The notes under the pieces: generated by a model | The model's input: only the letters and a program-made list of their open reading frames with translations | The model's database searches: none | What the model was told of the DNA's origin: nothing | NCBI GenBank assembly: GCA_948144175.1 | Contig: CANXME010000806.1 | Location: 1 to 64,000, forward strand | DNA: 64,000 nt | Direction: 5' to 3' | From: Closterium sp. NIES-65 | Lineage: Eukaryota > Streptophyta > Zygnematophyceae > Desmidiales > Closteriaceae | In this document: piece after piece, positions 21,764 through 28,406 of the stretch | How the letters are laid out: each line of letters opens with the position of its first letter | Numbering within the stretch: the first letter of the stretch is position 1 | Made by a program: the position numbers and the translations under genes

Positions 21764-24700
21764 ACACGGGGCGTGCATGGCAAGGTGCGGCATGTGTGCC
21801 ATGGCATGGCTTCGGATGGTATGGGTCATGTGGACGGGTGGCATGGCATGGCAAGTCTGGGATCGCATGGGACGCTCACCCATACCACACCCCACTCCCT
21901 GCGCCCCACTCACTGCGCCCCACTCACTGCGCCCCACTCCCTGCGCCCCACTCACTGCGCCCCACTCCCTGCGCCTCACTCCCTGCGCCCCACTCACTGC
22001 GCCCCACTCCCTGCACCCCACTCACTGCGCCCCACTAACTGCGCCCCACTCACTGCGCCCCACTCCCTGCGCCCCACTTACTGCGCCCCACTCCCTGCGC
22101 CCCACTCACTGCGCCCCACTCACTGCGCCCCACTCCCTGCGCCCACTCACTGCGCCCCACTCCCTGCGCCCCACTCACTGCGCCCCACTCCCTGCGCCCC
22201 ACTCACTGCGCTCCACTCCCTGCGCCCCACTCCCTGCGCCCCACTCACTGCGCCCCACTCCCTGCGCCCCACTCACTGCGCCCCACTAACTGCGCCCCAC
22301 TCACTGCGCCCCACTCCCTGCGCCCCACTCACTGCGCCCCACTCCCTGCGCCCCACTCACTGCGCCCCACTCACTGCGCCCCACTCCCTGCGCCCCACTC
22401 ACTGCACCCCACTCCCTGCACCCCACTCACTGCGCCCCACTCCCTGCGCCCCACTCACTGCGCCCCACTCCCTGCACCCCACTCACTGCGCCCCACTCCC
22501 TGCGCCCCACTCACTGCGCCCCACTCCCTGCGCCCCACTCACTGCGCCCCACTCCCTGCGCCCCACTCACTGCGCCCCACTCACTGCGCCCCACTCCCTG
22601 CGCCCCACTCACTGCGCCCCACTCCCTGCGCCCCACTCACTGCGCCCCACTCCCTGCGCCCCACTCACTGCGCCCCACTCCCTGCGCCCCACTCCCTGCG
22701 CCCCACTCACTGCGCCCCACTCCCTGCGCCCCACTCACTGCGCCCCACTCCCTGCGCCCCACTCACTGCGCCCCACTCCCTGCGCCCCACTCACTGTGCC
22801 CCACTCCCTGCGCCCCACTCACTGCGCCCCACTCCCTGCGCCCCACTCACTGCGCCCCACTCCCTGCGCCCCACTCACTGCGCCCCACTCCCTGCGCCCC
22901 ACTCACTGCGCCCCACTCACTGCGCCCCACTCACTGCGCCCCACTCCCTGCGCCCCACTCACTGCGCCCCACTCCCTGCGCCCCACTCACTGCGCCCCAC
23001 TCTCTGCGCCCCGCTCACTGCGCCCCACTCCCTGCGCCCCACTCCCTGCGCCCCACTCACTGCGCCCCACTCCCTGCGCCCCACTCACTGCGCCCCACTC
23101 ACTGCGCCCCACTCACTGCGCCCCACTCCCTGCGCCCCACTCACTGCGCCCCGCTCCCTGCGCCCCACTCACTGCGCCCCACTCCCTGCGCCCCACTCAC
23201 TGCGCCCCACTCACTGCGCCCCACTCACTGCGCCCCACTCCCTGCGCCCCACTCCCTGCGCCCCACTCACTGTGCCACGGCGGCCACAAACTGGTGCATG
23301 CGGTCGGCAGAGAGGCCCGAGGGGGGCGGCTGGGCGGAGGGCGAGTTGGCAGCGCGAGTGAAGGCGAGGTGGTGGTGCAGGCAGGCGGCCGTGGCGGGCG
23401 TGGCGAGCTCCCCCAGCAGCGGCGCCACGCGTGTGAACCCCAGCGCCATCGCCTCCGCCTGCAAAGCCCTCTCCTTCTCCAACCTCTCCTCCTCCGTGCC
23501 CACCGCCTGCACCTGCTGCTGGGGCAGCGGGGAGCAGGAGGACGCAGGGGCGGGTGTCATGAAGGGGAGGGGGCACATCAGCGGTCTGTGAAGCTACTTT
23601 GCAGAAAATCCGGTGGCACATGCTCCGTGCGCCCTGACCCCATGCCGCACACGTGCTTCCCACCACTACTGCCCCCCACATCCCTGCCCGCCAGCACCTA
23701 CCTGCTCGTGCCCCATGGACGGCGGCCTGGGCGGCGCTCCCCTGCTGGCCCCCGCGCCCTTGCTGAACGCCTGCCGTCGCGCGCGCTGCTGCTGCTGCTG
23801 GGCCTCGAGGTGCATGCGGTGCAGAGTGGCGAAGGTGGTTATGCTGCGGTACAGCAGCTGGTCCAGTGGCACGGTCTGGTGAGCACAGAGGGGAGGGGAG
23901 GGGAAAGAAGGGCTTCAGTGTGTGGCGGACGCGAGATAGGAGCGAAGCGACAAAGGAAAAGGGGTGTTGGGCGAGAGACGATGGCGCAGAGGGGACAGAG
24001 GGGAGGGAAGGGGACCTTGGAAGCGGCGAGGGCGGTGCGCAGGGTGCAGGCGCGGAGGGCGCGGTGGAGCGCGAAGAGCAGCAGGTGGGTGGCGTACAGC
24101 GCGCTGTCCGCCTCCCCCGCCAGCTGCGGGTGCCGCCGCTCGAACGCGCGCTTCAGCGATGACGGCTTCCTGTTGAGCATGCTGTTGGCACGGGGTGACA
24201 CGCGGGTGACACGCGGGTGACACGTGGGTGACACGCGGGTGACACGTGGGTGACACGTGGGTGAGGAGTTAGTGGTATGTGAGTGACACACAAACTCGGA
24301 CGCACGCCTGCACCATCGAACGGTCACGGAGCATCCTTACCCCTCCTCTTCCGAAGAGGAGAGTTGGTCTCGCCAGCCGCCAATTTCGCATGCGTGTCGC
24401 ACTCGGCTCACGTACTCACTCCGAGTCGTAGCACGCATGCGAAATGACATGCACATTGCACGTATGAAATACTCACCTTCACAACTGCGACCGTTTGAAA
24501 TGTGCTCACGTCGCACGTGAAACCATTTCGTCGTACTGTCGAGCATGCGACCGCTTCAATTTTCTCACGTCCCACATGTGACCATAATTTTCTCGTCCCA
24601 TGGCAGTTTCATTGTACGTACGTCGCACGTGCGACAGTCTCGGCTTTTTTTTTTTTTTTTGGCAACACTGGCATTTTCACTCACGTCGCGCACGCCTGCA

Positions 24701-24821
24701 CGATGGCGCGCAGCTCCTCGAGCGCCGCCGACGCATGCCTCTCCTTCATCGTCTTGCTCTCACTGCCGCTGCTGCTCGTGCTCATGCTGCCGCCCTGGTG
24801 TTGCAACCCCGCCATGGCCAT
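9077..24821 (-). CDS. DUF639 family membrane protein, 13 exons
   Basis: Plant-type DUF639 protein, molecular function unknown. Exons on the minus strand: 24821-24685, 24181-24016, 23875-23702, 23518-23271, 21689-21512, 21356-21199, 18542-18182, 11760-11460, 11352-11205, 10840-10753, 10465-10353, 10090-9700, 9366-9077. Phases agree at every junction and splice sites are GT-AG except intron 11 (GC-AG). The product is about 916 residues, at the long end for the family. Exon 5 carries a GRAM-like segment (GHGRLYLTPLALYF); exon 7 has an acidic insert; exons 10-13 hold the diagnostic ATVEGSLIDDIPSNV, IIQWKEPLATIL, INVALLKVRSIF and RRWWQLVPVPPVRVV. Exons 11-13 contain three hydrophobic segments, so C-terminal membrane anchoring is likely. 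Start is ATG 24821 (a second in-frame ATG is at 24815). Exon 13 has two apparent one-base insertions in G runs, which are either sequence errors or damaging mutations. Confidence 0.85.
9367..9560 (-). repeat. Intron 12 minisatellite beside the 3' splice site
   Basis: Sense-strand units of about 19 bp (GCGTCACCCCTCCCCCTGT and variants with TTCACCTCTGCA) run up to the acceptor of exon 13. About ten units are visible. The acceptor's own CATCACCCCGCCCCCCCACAG looks like the last, modified unit. Confidence 0.75.
9700..10090 (-). CDS. DUF639 exon 12
   Basis: Starts with a transmembrane segment (YFWLLPALLLLLLAAIIIFY), has a Pro/Ser/Gly-rich insert, then MVKDGIAAALTVFQ and RINVALLKVRSIFQSAEPQ. The last block corresponds to the family motif N-V-x-L-L-K-x-R-x-I-F. 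The donor CAG|GTGCGT is phase 0. Confidence 0.85.
10353..10465 (-). CDS. DUF639 exon 11, GC donor
   Basis: Reads HLLRPVYSGVRAAVDIIQ then WKEPLATILAAMLCLFLVNG, the conserved W-E-P motif plus a hydrophobic segment. The phase-correct donor is GG|GCAAGC, a GC-type 5' splice site, and the partner acceptor is CCTCCAG at 10091. The next exon continues GYFWLLPALLLLLLAA. Confidence 0.75.
10753..10840 (-). CDS. DUF639 exon 10
   Basis: Short 88-bp exon reading REREELADRAQATVEG then SLIDDIPSNVTLLL. It matches the family block A-x-x-T-V-E-G...I-P-S-N. It starts in phase 2 after CAACAG and ends in phase 0 before GTGCCC. Confidence 0.8.
10876..10935. repeat. (AC)n microsatellite in intron 9
   Basis: About 29 AC repeats on the plus strand ((TG)n in the gene's sense), placed 36 bp before the acceptor of exon 10 in sense orientation. 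Confidence 0.95.
11070..11204 (-). repeat. Intron 9 donor-like 12-bp array
   Basis: In gene sense the unit is GTGAGGGGCAAC (GTGAGGGGCGAG at the far end), about 12 copies. The first unit is the real donor of exon 9, CAAG|GTGAGGGGC, so the array repeats the 5' splice-site sequence. The three distal units read GAGGTGAGG, a good match to the AG|GTRAG consensus. Confidence 0.85.
11205..11352 (-). CDS. DUF639 exon 9
   Basis: Reads SFWKGREGAGSMASAASVG, an acidic run (EEEEDEDEEEERG), then DRIQMKLEKAVQVA. Phase 1 in, phase 2 out. The acceptor is GTCAG at 11353-11357; an alternative closer pairing with a GTGAGT donor at 11419 would leave a 26-bp intron and is unlikely. Confidence 0.65.
11460..11760 (-). 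CDS. DUF639 exon 8
   Basis: Starts ALQTVIGSTPARPSRLLPF after acceptor CTCACCCAG, then EGHLVEQALALLLWGPQRLP and SAKRLALLLKGGQRAEERAG. The donor GGGCG|GTGAGG is chosen by phase. The family-level similarity is weaker than for exons 10-13. Confidence 0.7.
11998..12057. repeat. 24-bp tandem repeat hosting the hAT insertion
   Basis: GGAGGTGGCGCATGCTTGCTGCTAA-type units occur at about 11990-12057 and again at 17809-17862 on the other side of the outer hAT element. The 8-bp target duplication CTTGCTGC lies within one unit. Confidence 0.8.
12088..12127. repeat. 40-bp subterminal palindrome, outer hAT
   Basis: Two 19-bp arms, GCGTCCAGCGTCCGGACGT and its reverse complement, separated by GA. Subterminal repeats of hAT elements usually bind transposase; here one long dyad takes that position. 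Confidence 0.9.
13758..13797. repeat. 40-bp subterminal palindrome, inner hAT
   Basis: A perfect palindrome: arm CGCACTATACGCAAGCGTA, centre TA, then its reverse complement. Same length and nearly the same position as the dyad in the outer element, but unrelated sequence. Confidence 0.9.
14036..16153 (-). CDS. Inner hAT transposase, intact frame
   Basis: A 705-residue open frame starting MSTPSGTPASATSEAPS, chosen because it aligns with the start of the outer copy; the frame is open further upstream to 16435. Order: zinc-finger-like CRHCKLKF...C-x2-H (residues about 60-95), basic linker, YVPPKRRYVGGAGLARC, then the DUF659/RNase H-like core with GVTIGSDMMTDKSGR (first Asp), CMDGGSNYVAACRE (second Asp) and CATHVMDLLMED, and the C-terminal hAT domain WWTWHGTEYPEL...SACERNWA (candidate catalytic Glu)...RNKLGSEKCRDLVYVAHNW, ending in an acidic tail. 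All three candidate acidic residues are present and no stop or frameshift is visible. It probably mobilises its own ends. Confidence 0.9.
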   Translation of the reverse strand: MSTPSGTPASATSEAPSVSNDATMADDEDVPVNTHVIFKHFLTSTEGTSNGPERTLRICRHCKLKFIGGAFRCAQHITRWKGLKRKDVRLCKAPIPSADRGAVRELYEGKHARREGKKKAEEMAIEACAGGAKKQCIEDFYGEGASCAKESAYDAICLMWAALHLPEHLADHPLWRNAVRCITDAGHGYVPPKRRYVGGAGLARCREKIERGLAPITASWKRDGVTIGSDMMTDKSGRPQANILLINDSGAMFTESIDCKLETKTGGYIASVLRPIIEKVGPANIVELCMDGGSNYVAACRELMLEYPHIEHVPCATHVMDLLMEDIGKMDWAKDIVAKAGVIITFVCAHHFTKGYMRSPQVKGGKGKQVLKPAGTRFGTQFIAVQRLCEVRSALTQMVLSPEWQAWAKGRKPPVEPFATMIMDAVWRKGAEFFVALLKIPFVVMRKTDSTAKGMMGRMYDLMLQLTEDINAKLEEEAGLVLSSSERTEVTNIVQKRWDHSMACAMHVVGRILNPANREEGIFRTDLECTRVFKAFVARHYAGRTVTRKDGEELRASHVIQDGLMAFNTLQGSFGLPDAISDRELVKAGEKTAVQWWTWHGTEYPELTTLACRVLSQLVSACERNWAVRESIHTAKRNKLGSEKCRDLVYVAHNWNIVRNWHKGAEWVMVLPGNIPEASLPEGYNEVLEEDEEEGEEDELEDEYK
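17817..17922. repeat. Right flank of the 24-bp repeat in intron 7
   Basis: Continues the TAAGGAGGTGGCGCATGCTTGCTGC units interrupted by the hAT insertion, then non-repetitive intron sequence up to the 16-bp array. Confidence 0.7.
17923..18178 (-). repeat. Intron 7 16-bp minisatellite next to exon 7 donor
   Basis: About 16 copies of GCATGTGTGGGTGAGT on the plus strand (CACTCACCCACACATG in gene sense), beginning within about ten bases of the exon 7 donor CAG|GTGCGCCC. Some units have CGAGT instead of TGAGT. Long open frames here are repeat artefacts. Confidence 0.9.
18182..18542 (-). CDS. DUF639 exon 7, acidic insert
   Basis: Reads QATWTVEFIEYKLQRQRDLW then QALLGEVLSLHAFLADYRPV, comparable to the family's D-Y-W-L-x-I-x-x-E-I-L-Y-V-H segment. 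An acidic tract follows (runs of six Asp and eight Glu), and the exon ends EGSQQAVWMMVNAVLQLQ. Donor CAG|GTGCGC, phase 0. Its first 45-50 bp plus acceptor are copied twice more upstream in intron 6. Confidence 0.8.
18553..20346. repeat. 11-bp minisatellite array, about 160 units, intron 6
   Basis: Unit GGGATGGGCAT with scattered variants (GGGATAGGCAT, GGGATGGACAT, GGAATGGTCAT, GGGATGAGCAT), spanning about 1.8 kb. Higher-order blocks recur, for example the AGCATGGGATAAG segments near 18665 and 19799. Because 11 is not a multiple of 3, each strand reads a cyclic 11-residue peptide without stops, giving spurious open frames of up to 444 codons on both strands. The array begins right at the acceptor of exon 7 and ends at a partial copy of that exon. 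Confidence 0.97.
20347..20400 (-). repeat. Partial copy of exon 7 with its acceptor (copy 2)
   Basis: In gene sense it reads CAGGCAGGCGACATGGACGG, TGGACTCCATAGAGTACAAG, CTGCAGCGCCA, differing from exon 7 (18542-18495) at about two positions. It then runs straight into the 11-bp array, so it can only act as a decoy acceptor, not a full exon. Confidence 0.85.
20401..20905. other. Intron 6 single-copy spacer
   Basis: Non-coding sequence between two partial exon 7 copies, with a few GGGCATGGGAT satellite words at 20830-20890. I find no coding frame with recognisable motifs. Confidence 0.5.
20906..20965 (-). repeat. Partial copy of exon 7 with its acceptor (copy 3)
   Basis: Gene sense GGTGGAGTTCATGGAGTACA then AGCTGCAG, preceded by GGCAGGTGGCGTGGC. 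It diverges more from exon 7 than copy 2 does, and is followed in sense by a short run of 11-bp satellite units. Confidence 0.75.
21199..21356 (-). CDS. DUF639 exon 6
   Basis: Reads ADATGFLRTVAGRVERFDL, AAVGAEAAVAEVAPDALALN, VFSMTRSLALSSRL. The acceptor CATCCAG is clear. The donor CGCCT|GTGCGC is weak but is the one that matches the phase of exon 7; the start of the downstream intron partly repeats the exon end (CGCTCCCTYGCCCTCTCCTC). Confidence 0.65.
21512..21689 (-). CDS. DUF639 exon 5, GRAM-like segment
   Basis: Reads EQEAMGKRTGVIAAALGLQE, REVVVAESDATLYIDAPGAP, KTLVGHGRLYLTPLALYFQ. The GxGRLYLTxxALYF pattern is characteristic of DUF639 and resembles GRAM/PH-like domains. Acceptor after a (TG)n tract, donor CAG|GTGCGC. 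Confidence 0.85.
21692..21768. repeat. (CA)n microsatellite at the exon 5 acceptor
   Basis: About 36 CA repeats on the plus strand. In gene sense the (TG)n runs straight into the acceptor TGTGCAG of exon 5, in the place of a normal polypyrimidine tract. Confidence 0.95.
21891..23270 (-). repeat. Intron 4 donor-like 14-bp array, about 98 units
   Basis: In gene sense two unit types are mixed, GTGAGTGGGGCGCA and GGGAGTGGGGCGCA. The first unit is the real donor of exon 4, GCACA|GTGAGTGGGG, so about half of the units in 1.4 kb repeat a GCA|GTGAGT donor-like sequence. Occasional variants: GTTAGT, GTAAGT, one 13-bp unit near 22140. The antisense open frame (more than 600 codons of APHSLRPTHC type) is an artefact. 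Confidence 0.95.
23271..23518 (-). CDS. DUF639 exon 4
   Basis: Reads QQVQAVGTEEERLEKERALQ, AEAMALGFTRVAPLLGELAT, then PATAACLHHHLAFTRAANSP and ends ADRMHQFVAAVA. Acceptor CTGCCCCAG (neighbouring CAG triplets could shift it by 3 or 6 bases). Donor ACA|GTGAGT. Confidence 0.75.
23702..23875 (-). CDS. DUF639 exon 3
   Basis: A 58-codon exon, TVPLDQLLYRSITTFATLHR then MHLEAQQQQQRARRQAFSKG, between acceptor CTCACCAG and donor CAG|GTAGGT. Confidence 0.8.
24016..24181 (-). CDS. DUF639 exon 2
   Basis: Reads MLNRKPSSLKRAFERRHPQL, AGEADSALYATHLLLFALHR, ALRACTLRTALAASK. Acceptor GCCAACAG, donor AAG|GTCCCC. Confidence 0.8.
24189..24265 (-). repeat. 11-bp array next to the exon 2 acceptor
   Basis: About seven GTGTCACCCRC units in gene sense, ending less than ten bases before the acceptor of exon 2. 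Confidence 0.85.
24385..24442. repeat. Inverted repeat in intron 1
   Basis: Arms ATTTCGCATGCGTG and CACGCATGCGAAAT, with CACTCGG/CCGAGT extending the stem imperfectly. A smaller dyad, CTCCTCTTCCGAAGAGGAG, lies at about 24345-24363. Confidence 0.7.
24685..24821 (-). CDS. DUF639 exon 1
   Basis: MAMAGLQHQGGSMSTSSSGS, ESKTMKERHASAALEELRAI, VQACA, ending in phase 2 at donor GAC|GTGAGT. Ser-rich N-terminus without an obvious signal peptide. The next in-frame ATG is two codons later. Confidence 0.75.
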
Positions 24822-25065
24822 AACTGAAACGTCGAAACGACAACGCTGCCACAATAAAACGTTTTTCTAGTTCCTAAGCTGATAGAGCACATGGACTTGG
24901 AATATCACGAAAACGGTCACTGAAACAACGAAAGACACAAGCTTTGAACAAAATAAAAGACACTTTGGGGGTGCTGAAGAACCACAGTGGCGTGCCCCTT
25001 ATACTCGCAGCTTCGCGCCGCACAACTAAGGCCGTTGGTTTGCGGAAATTAGCGGAAAACATAAC
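24822..25065 (-). promoter_or_regulatory. Residual 5' region of the DUF639 gene
   Basis: Only about 244 bp separate the start codon from the LTR of gypsy element G. A TATA-like GAGTATAAGGGGC (minus strand, about 24997-25009) lies roughly 180 bp upstream of the ATG and could position transcription. No other element is recognisable. Confidence 0.35.
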
Positions 25066-25403
25066 TGTTACAGGGGGTTTTACTGTTCACTTTGCACAGT
25101 AACTCCCAACCCCATCCTTATCCTTTTATCTTCTTGGATTTTCTAGTGCCACGTGGCACTCTACTTTTCTTGCTTCTACTTTCTAGTCCTACGAAGTACT
25201 TTCCGACATTCGAACTTTCATGCTATATCATCCTTGCTTGTATCCACCAATATCAATCAATTCTCATTCAAAACTTCAATTACTCAGTAACTTATTCGCC
25301 TCTTTCGCCAATAGTTCTTTCGCCAAAGTCTTCCGCCGCGTTTTCATCCTCGACTAAGTCGACCCCGCTATTCTTTAGCGGATTTAGGCCAAGGGGCCTA
25401 ACA
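25066..25403 (+). repeat. 5' LTR of gypsy element G (338 bp)
   Basis: Begins TGTTACAG and ends CTAACA (TGTTA/TAACA termini) and is followed by the PBS. The 5-bp flank is ATAAC (25061-25065). The 3' LTR is missing because the element is truncated near 35580. Confidence 0.8.
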
Positions 25404-25405
25404 CT

Positions 25406-25420
25406 TGGTATCGGGAGCCT
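25406..25420 (+). other. Primer binding site of gypsy G
   Basis: TTGGTATCGGGAGCC, two bases after the LTR, resembles the initiator-Met-tRNA complement TGGTATCAGAGCC. Confidence 0.65.
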
Positions 25421-25518
25421 TCGTGGGGAGCGACTTCCAACGAGCGACCGTCAACGACGAGACTACGACGTCATCGTCCCACGGTGCCGACTTGCAAACC
25501 TGGAGTCGTCGAGCTAAC

Positions 25519-26538
25519 ATGGACGAGACCATGAACGCTCTCCCCAACGACATGGCCAACACGCTTGCTCAACGCATGCGCCAACTCGAACAGTTGACGT
25601 TGGAAAATCGTCAGGTACGGGCTGAAATGCAACAGCTTCGTGAATTCGCGTCAATTTCTCATGGTCATGCCGCACCATCTCCTGCACCCAACACGTCGAC
25701 TGGCGCGGAAGCGCTGCCGGAACGTCGAAGCGCGCTCAAGCCGCAGAAGCCCAAGCCGTTCGACCCAAGCCAACGCGACGCGATCGTGCAGACGTGGATC
25801 ATGCTCAACAACTACTTCGCCACGAGCGGTGTGCAAGAGGCGGACGCGCAGCAGCGGATCGAGTACTCCGTTACACTACTTAGGGGCCCGGCCGTGGAGT
25901 GCTGACGCCAACTCACGCAAACTGCTGTAAGAAGGGCTGAGACAGACGGGCATCAATAGGGCGTGGGGGATGCACCTGCAACTTTGAGCTTAGGGAGTTT
26001 AGCTTTGGGTGTTACCACGGTTCCAACCACATGGGAAGGATTTGAAGCGGCGCTGAAAAGTAGGTTCGACATGGTTAACGCCTTCGAAGCTGCTAGGAAG
26101 CGTCTGCGTCATTTCCGAAAGATAGGAAACGTCCAGGTGTACACACGACGGTTTTTTAGCATCTGCAACGAGATAGACAATATCAAGGAAGCAGAGATGA
26201 GCGATTGCTACCTCGAGAGGTTGAAGCCGGACATAGCGGAAGTTATAGCGATTCATGGGTTGTCCACCTTCGAGTCAGTTGTCGCAGCAGCAGAACGTGT
26301 CGACGTAGCACGAAGTCGACAAGGTCGTGATAATCGCGATAGGGGATACAACAGAGTGATCAACGACGCTCGATCGAGGGACGGACCGTCGCCCATGGAG
26401 ATCGGTGCAGTTAACAGTGACGGCCCGCAACAAACGGGTTTTAGGGGGAACTGTCACTACTGCAAAAAGCCGGGACACATGAAGCGGGACTGCCTAGAGT
26501 CCAAGAAGCAGCAGCAGAGAAACGGAATTCGCGAGTAG
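25519..26538 (+). pseudogene. gypsy G gag
   Basis: Begins MDETMNALPNDMANTLAQRM at 25519. The frame is continuous to 26538 except for stops at about 25903 (RGPAVEC then TGA) and 25957. RGPAVE, WEGFEAALKSRF and RRFFSICNEI are typical retrotransposon gag blocks. A canonical zinc knuckle CHYCKKPGHMKRDC is near 26450-26490. About 340 residues if the stops are ignored. Confidence 0.85.
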
Positions 26539-27216
26539 ATAGCGGGTCGCTAGCTGGTGTGGAGGTTCCCGTACCCGCCACATCTACCAACGTAGAGGAG
26601 ACTGCTTTGCAGCAGTCCTCTACGGAGACAATGTTGACCGACCAGTCGTGCTTCTAAAGAAGCTTCGCGGAGTTCCTATTAAGATACTCGTAAATACCGG
26701 AGCTAGTCGTTCATGTCTTCATCGTTAGTCAGCCGCCTCCATCCCGTAGCAGATTCCGCAGTCAACTTCAAGATGCACGCATGGTAAATGGGACGCCTTT
26801 CCACATAAGACCAGTCATCCGCAAGTTGCGCGCAATGCTAGGACCAATAACGGTAAGGCGTGACTCCGACTCTACGACGCTAGACGGTTATGACTTCATC
26901 TTCGACAGGGATTGGCTACAGACGGTTAGTACTCAGTTCAATTGGGCTTAGGGAAGCTGCAGTGTCAAGGTAGACGGGGAGTTCCGGGAGCTACCACAGT
27001 GGAGTGATGGGGCGACATCATCCACAGCTATCATCAATGCTGTTCATGCGCGGCAACTGGTGAAGCGTGCGGCACGGATCTTTGCGGTTTTCCTTAAGGA
27101 GGTGGAACCTAAGGAGGGGAAAAGAGGGAGTGCAGCAGTTGGTAAGAAGGCGACTCTTCCTGCTAAGGTGAGTGCACTGTTAGCAAAGTTCAGAGACGTC
27201 TTCCCTGACAAATTGC
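26539..27216 (+). pseudogene. gypsy G protease, Asp to Asn at the active site
   Basis: Fragments in changing frames: ILVNTGASRS (about 26680-26710), where aspartic proteases have D-T/S-G-A, then GYDFIFDRDWL (about 26888-26920) and KVSALLAKFRDVFPDKL up to the copia A insertion. Confidence 0.7.
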
Positions 27217-27342
27217 TGTGAAGAAATCAAGAATGAATGAAATAGCAAGCTGGTGAGTACAAGTAGGAAAACCTAGAAGTGTTGTACCCCATATTGTCTA
27301 CCCCACTACAGCCTATACAGACTATAGCATATGACTTTGACA
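27217..27342 (-). repeat. 3' LTR of copia A
   Basis: Plus-strand ends TGTGAAGAAATC and CTTTGACA. In element sense it starts TGTCAAAG right after the polypurine tract at 27343-27354. Confidence 0.92.
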
Positions 27343-27539
27343 CACCCCCATAGGCAAAGTGGAGGAGAACAAGAGGTCACAAGACCAGTCAAACAAAGCA
27401 AAGCAAGCTCAGGGTGGATCACAACGTCACCATACAATCCGAACACAAGAGCAAGGCTAAAAGGCCAGTTCACATGCAAGATCATATATAAAGATAAACA
27501 AGCAAGTGCAGGTATAGAAAGATCACAGTACAAGCAAGG

Positions 27540-28406
27540 TCAAGAAGTGAGCAAGTGAGGCCAGGTAGGCACAAGACTTAGCATCTTACAGAAACGCTGA
27601 TGATCACCAGGCGGAAGTGCCTTGGTAAAGATATCAGCAGTGTTGGCCTCAGAGGCCACGTAAGCAAGGCGCAGCTGACCACCCTGCTGCAGCTCACGAG
27701 CAAGGAAGTAGCGAAGAGCAATGTGCTTCGTTCTGTGCTCCAGTCTGTGCTCCCGACAAAAGGCCAGCATGGCCTTGTTGTCTACGTACAGAACTGGAGA
27801 AGAGCGAGGCGTCTCTCCTAGGTCAGATAGCAGGTAGGTGAGCCAGCGTAGCTCCTTTGCAGCCATGGCCCCCGTGTAGATCTCAGCCTCACAGCTGGAG
27901 CCGAGAACAGAAGAAGAGCGAGTAGACCGCCACGAAACAGAGCCGGAACCAAGACTGAAGGTGTAACCCTGTGACGACCGCTGCGTAGCCTAGTCGTCAG
28001 CCCAAGAAGCGTCTGCGTAATCTGTGAGGACCATTCGACGTCGCCCTCCAAGCACTAGCCCCATGCCCGACGTACTGCACAAGTAGCGCAACACCCTCTT
28101 CGCTGCAGCCATGTGCTCTAGTCGGTGTATCCTAGGAGCAACATAGCGTGCCAAGATGCTAAGAGGGTATGCAAAGTCAGGTCGTGTGCAGGTCATCAGG
28201 TACATGAGGCAGCCAACAAGGTCTGGGTATGGGCCACTCGGCTCTACGGACTCATCCGAAGGCAGAGCTGAGAGCGAGTGACGAGAAGACAGAGGAGTGG
28301 CCTGAGGCGAGGAGTAAGTGAAGTCGAAGCGATGAAGGACTTGCTGCACCATATGTGCATGAGTTAGGGTAGTGGTGCGCTGTGCTCTGTCCCGGGTGAT
28401 CTGCAA
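27540..28406 (-). pseudogene. Copia A RT end and RNase H
   Basis: 28406-27990 gives the end of RT (GCLMYLMTCTRPDFAYPLS, RVLRYLCSTSGMGLVLGG). 27866-27540 gives the end of RNase H (VLYVDNKAMLAFCREHRLEH, HIALRYFLARELQQGGQLRL, EANTADIFTKALPPGDHQ). A stop near 27990 and a frame change separate the two. Confidence 0.85.

Noticed and set aside
21891..23270. CRISPR-like array
   Set aside because: Units of 14 bp without unique spacers; a eukaryotic intron minisatellite explains it.
21494..24220. 908-codon plus-strand open frame with APHSLRPTHC repeats
   Set aside because: It is the antisense of the intron 4 array and of exons 2-5 of the DUF639 gene; the repeat unit is 14 bp and has no stop in any phase.
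24337..24546. 69-residue minus-strand frame in intron 1
   Set aside because: No motif, lies over inverted repeats and between splice sites.
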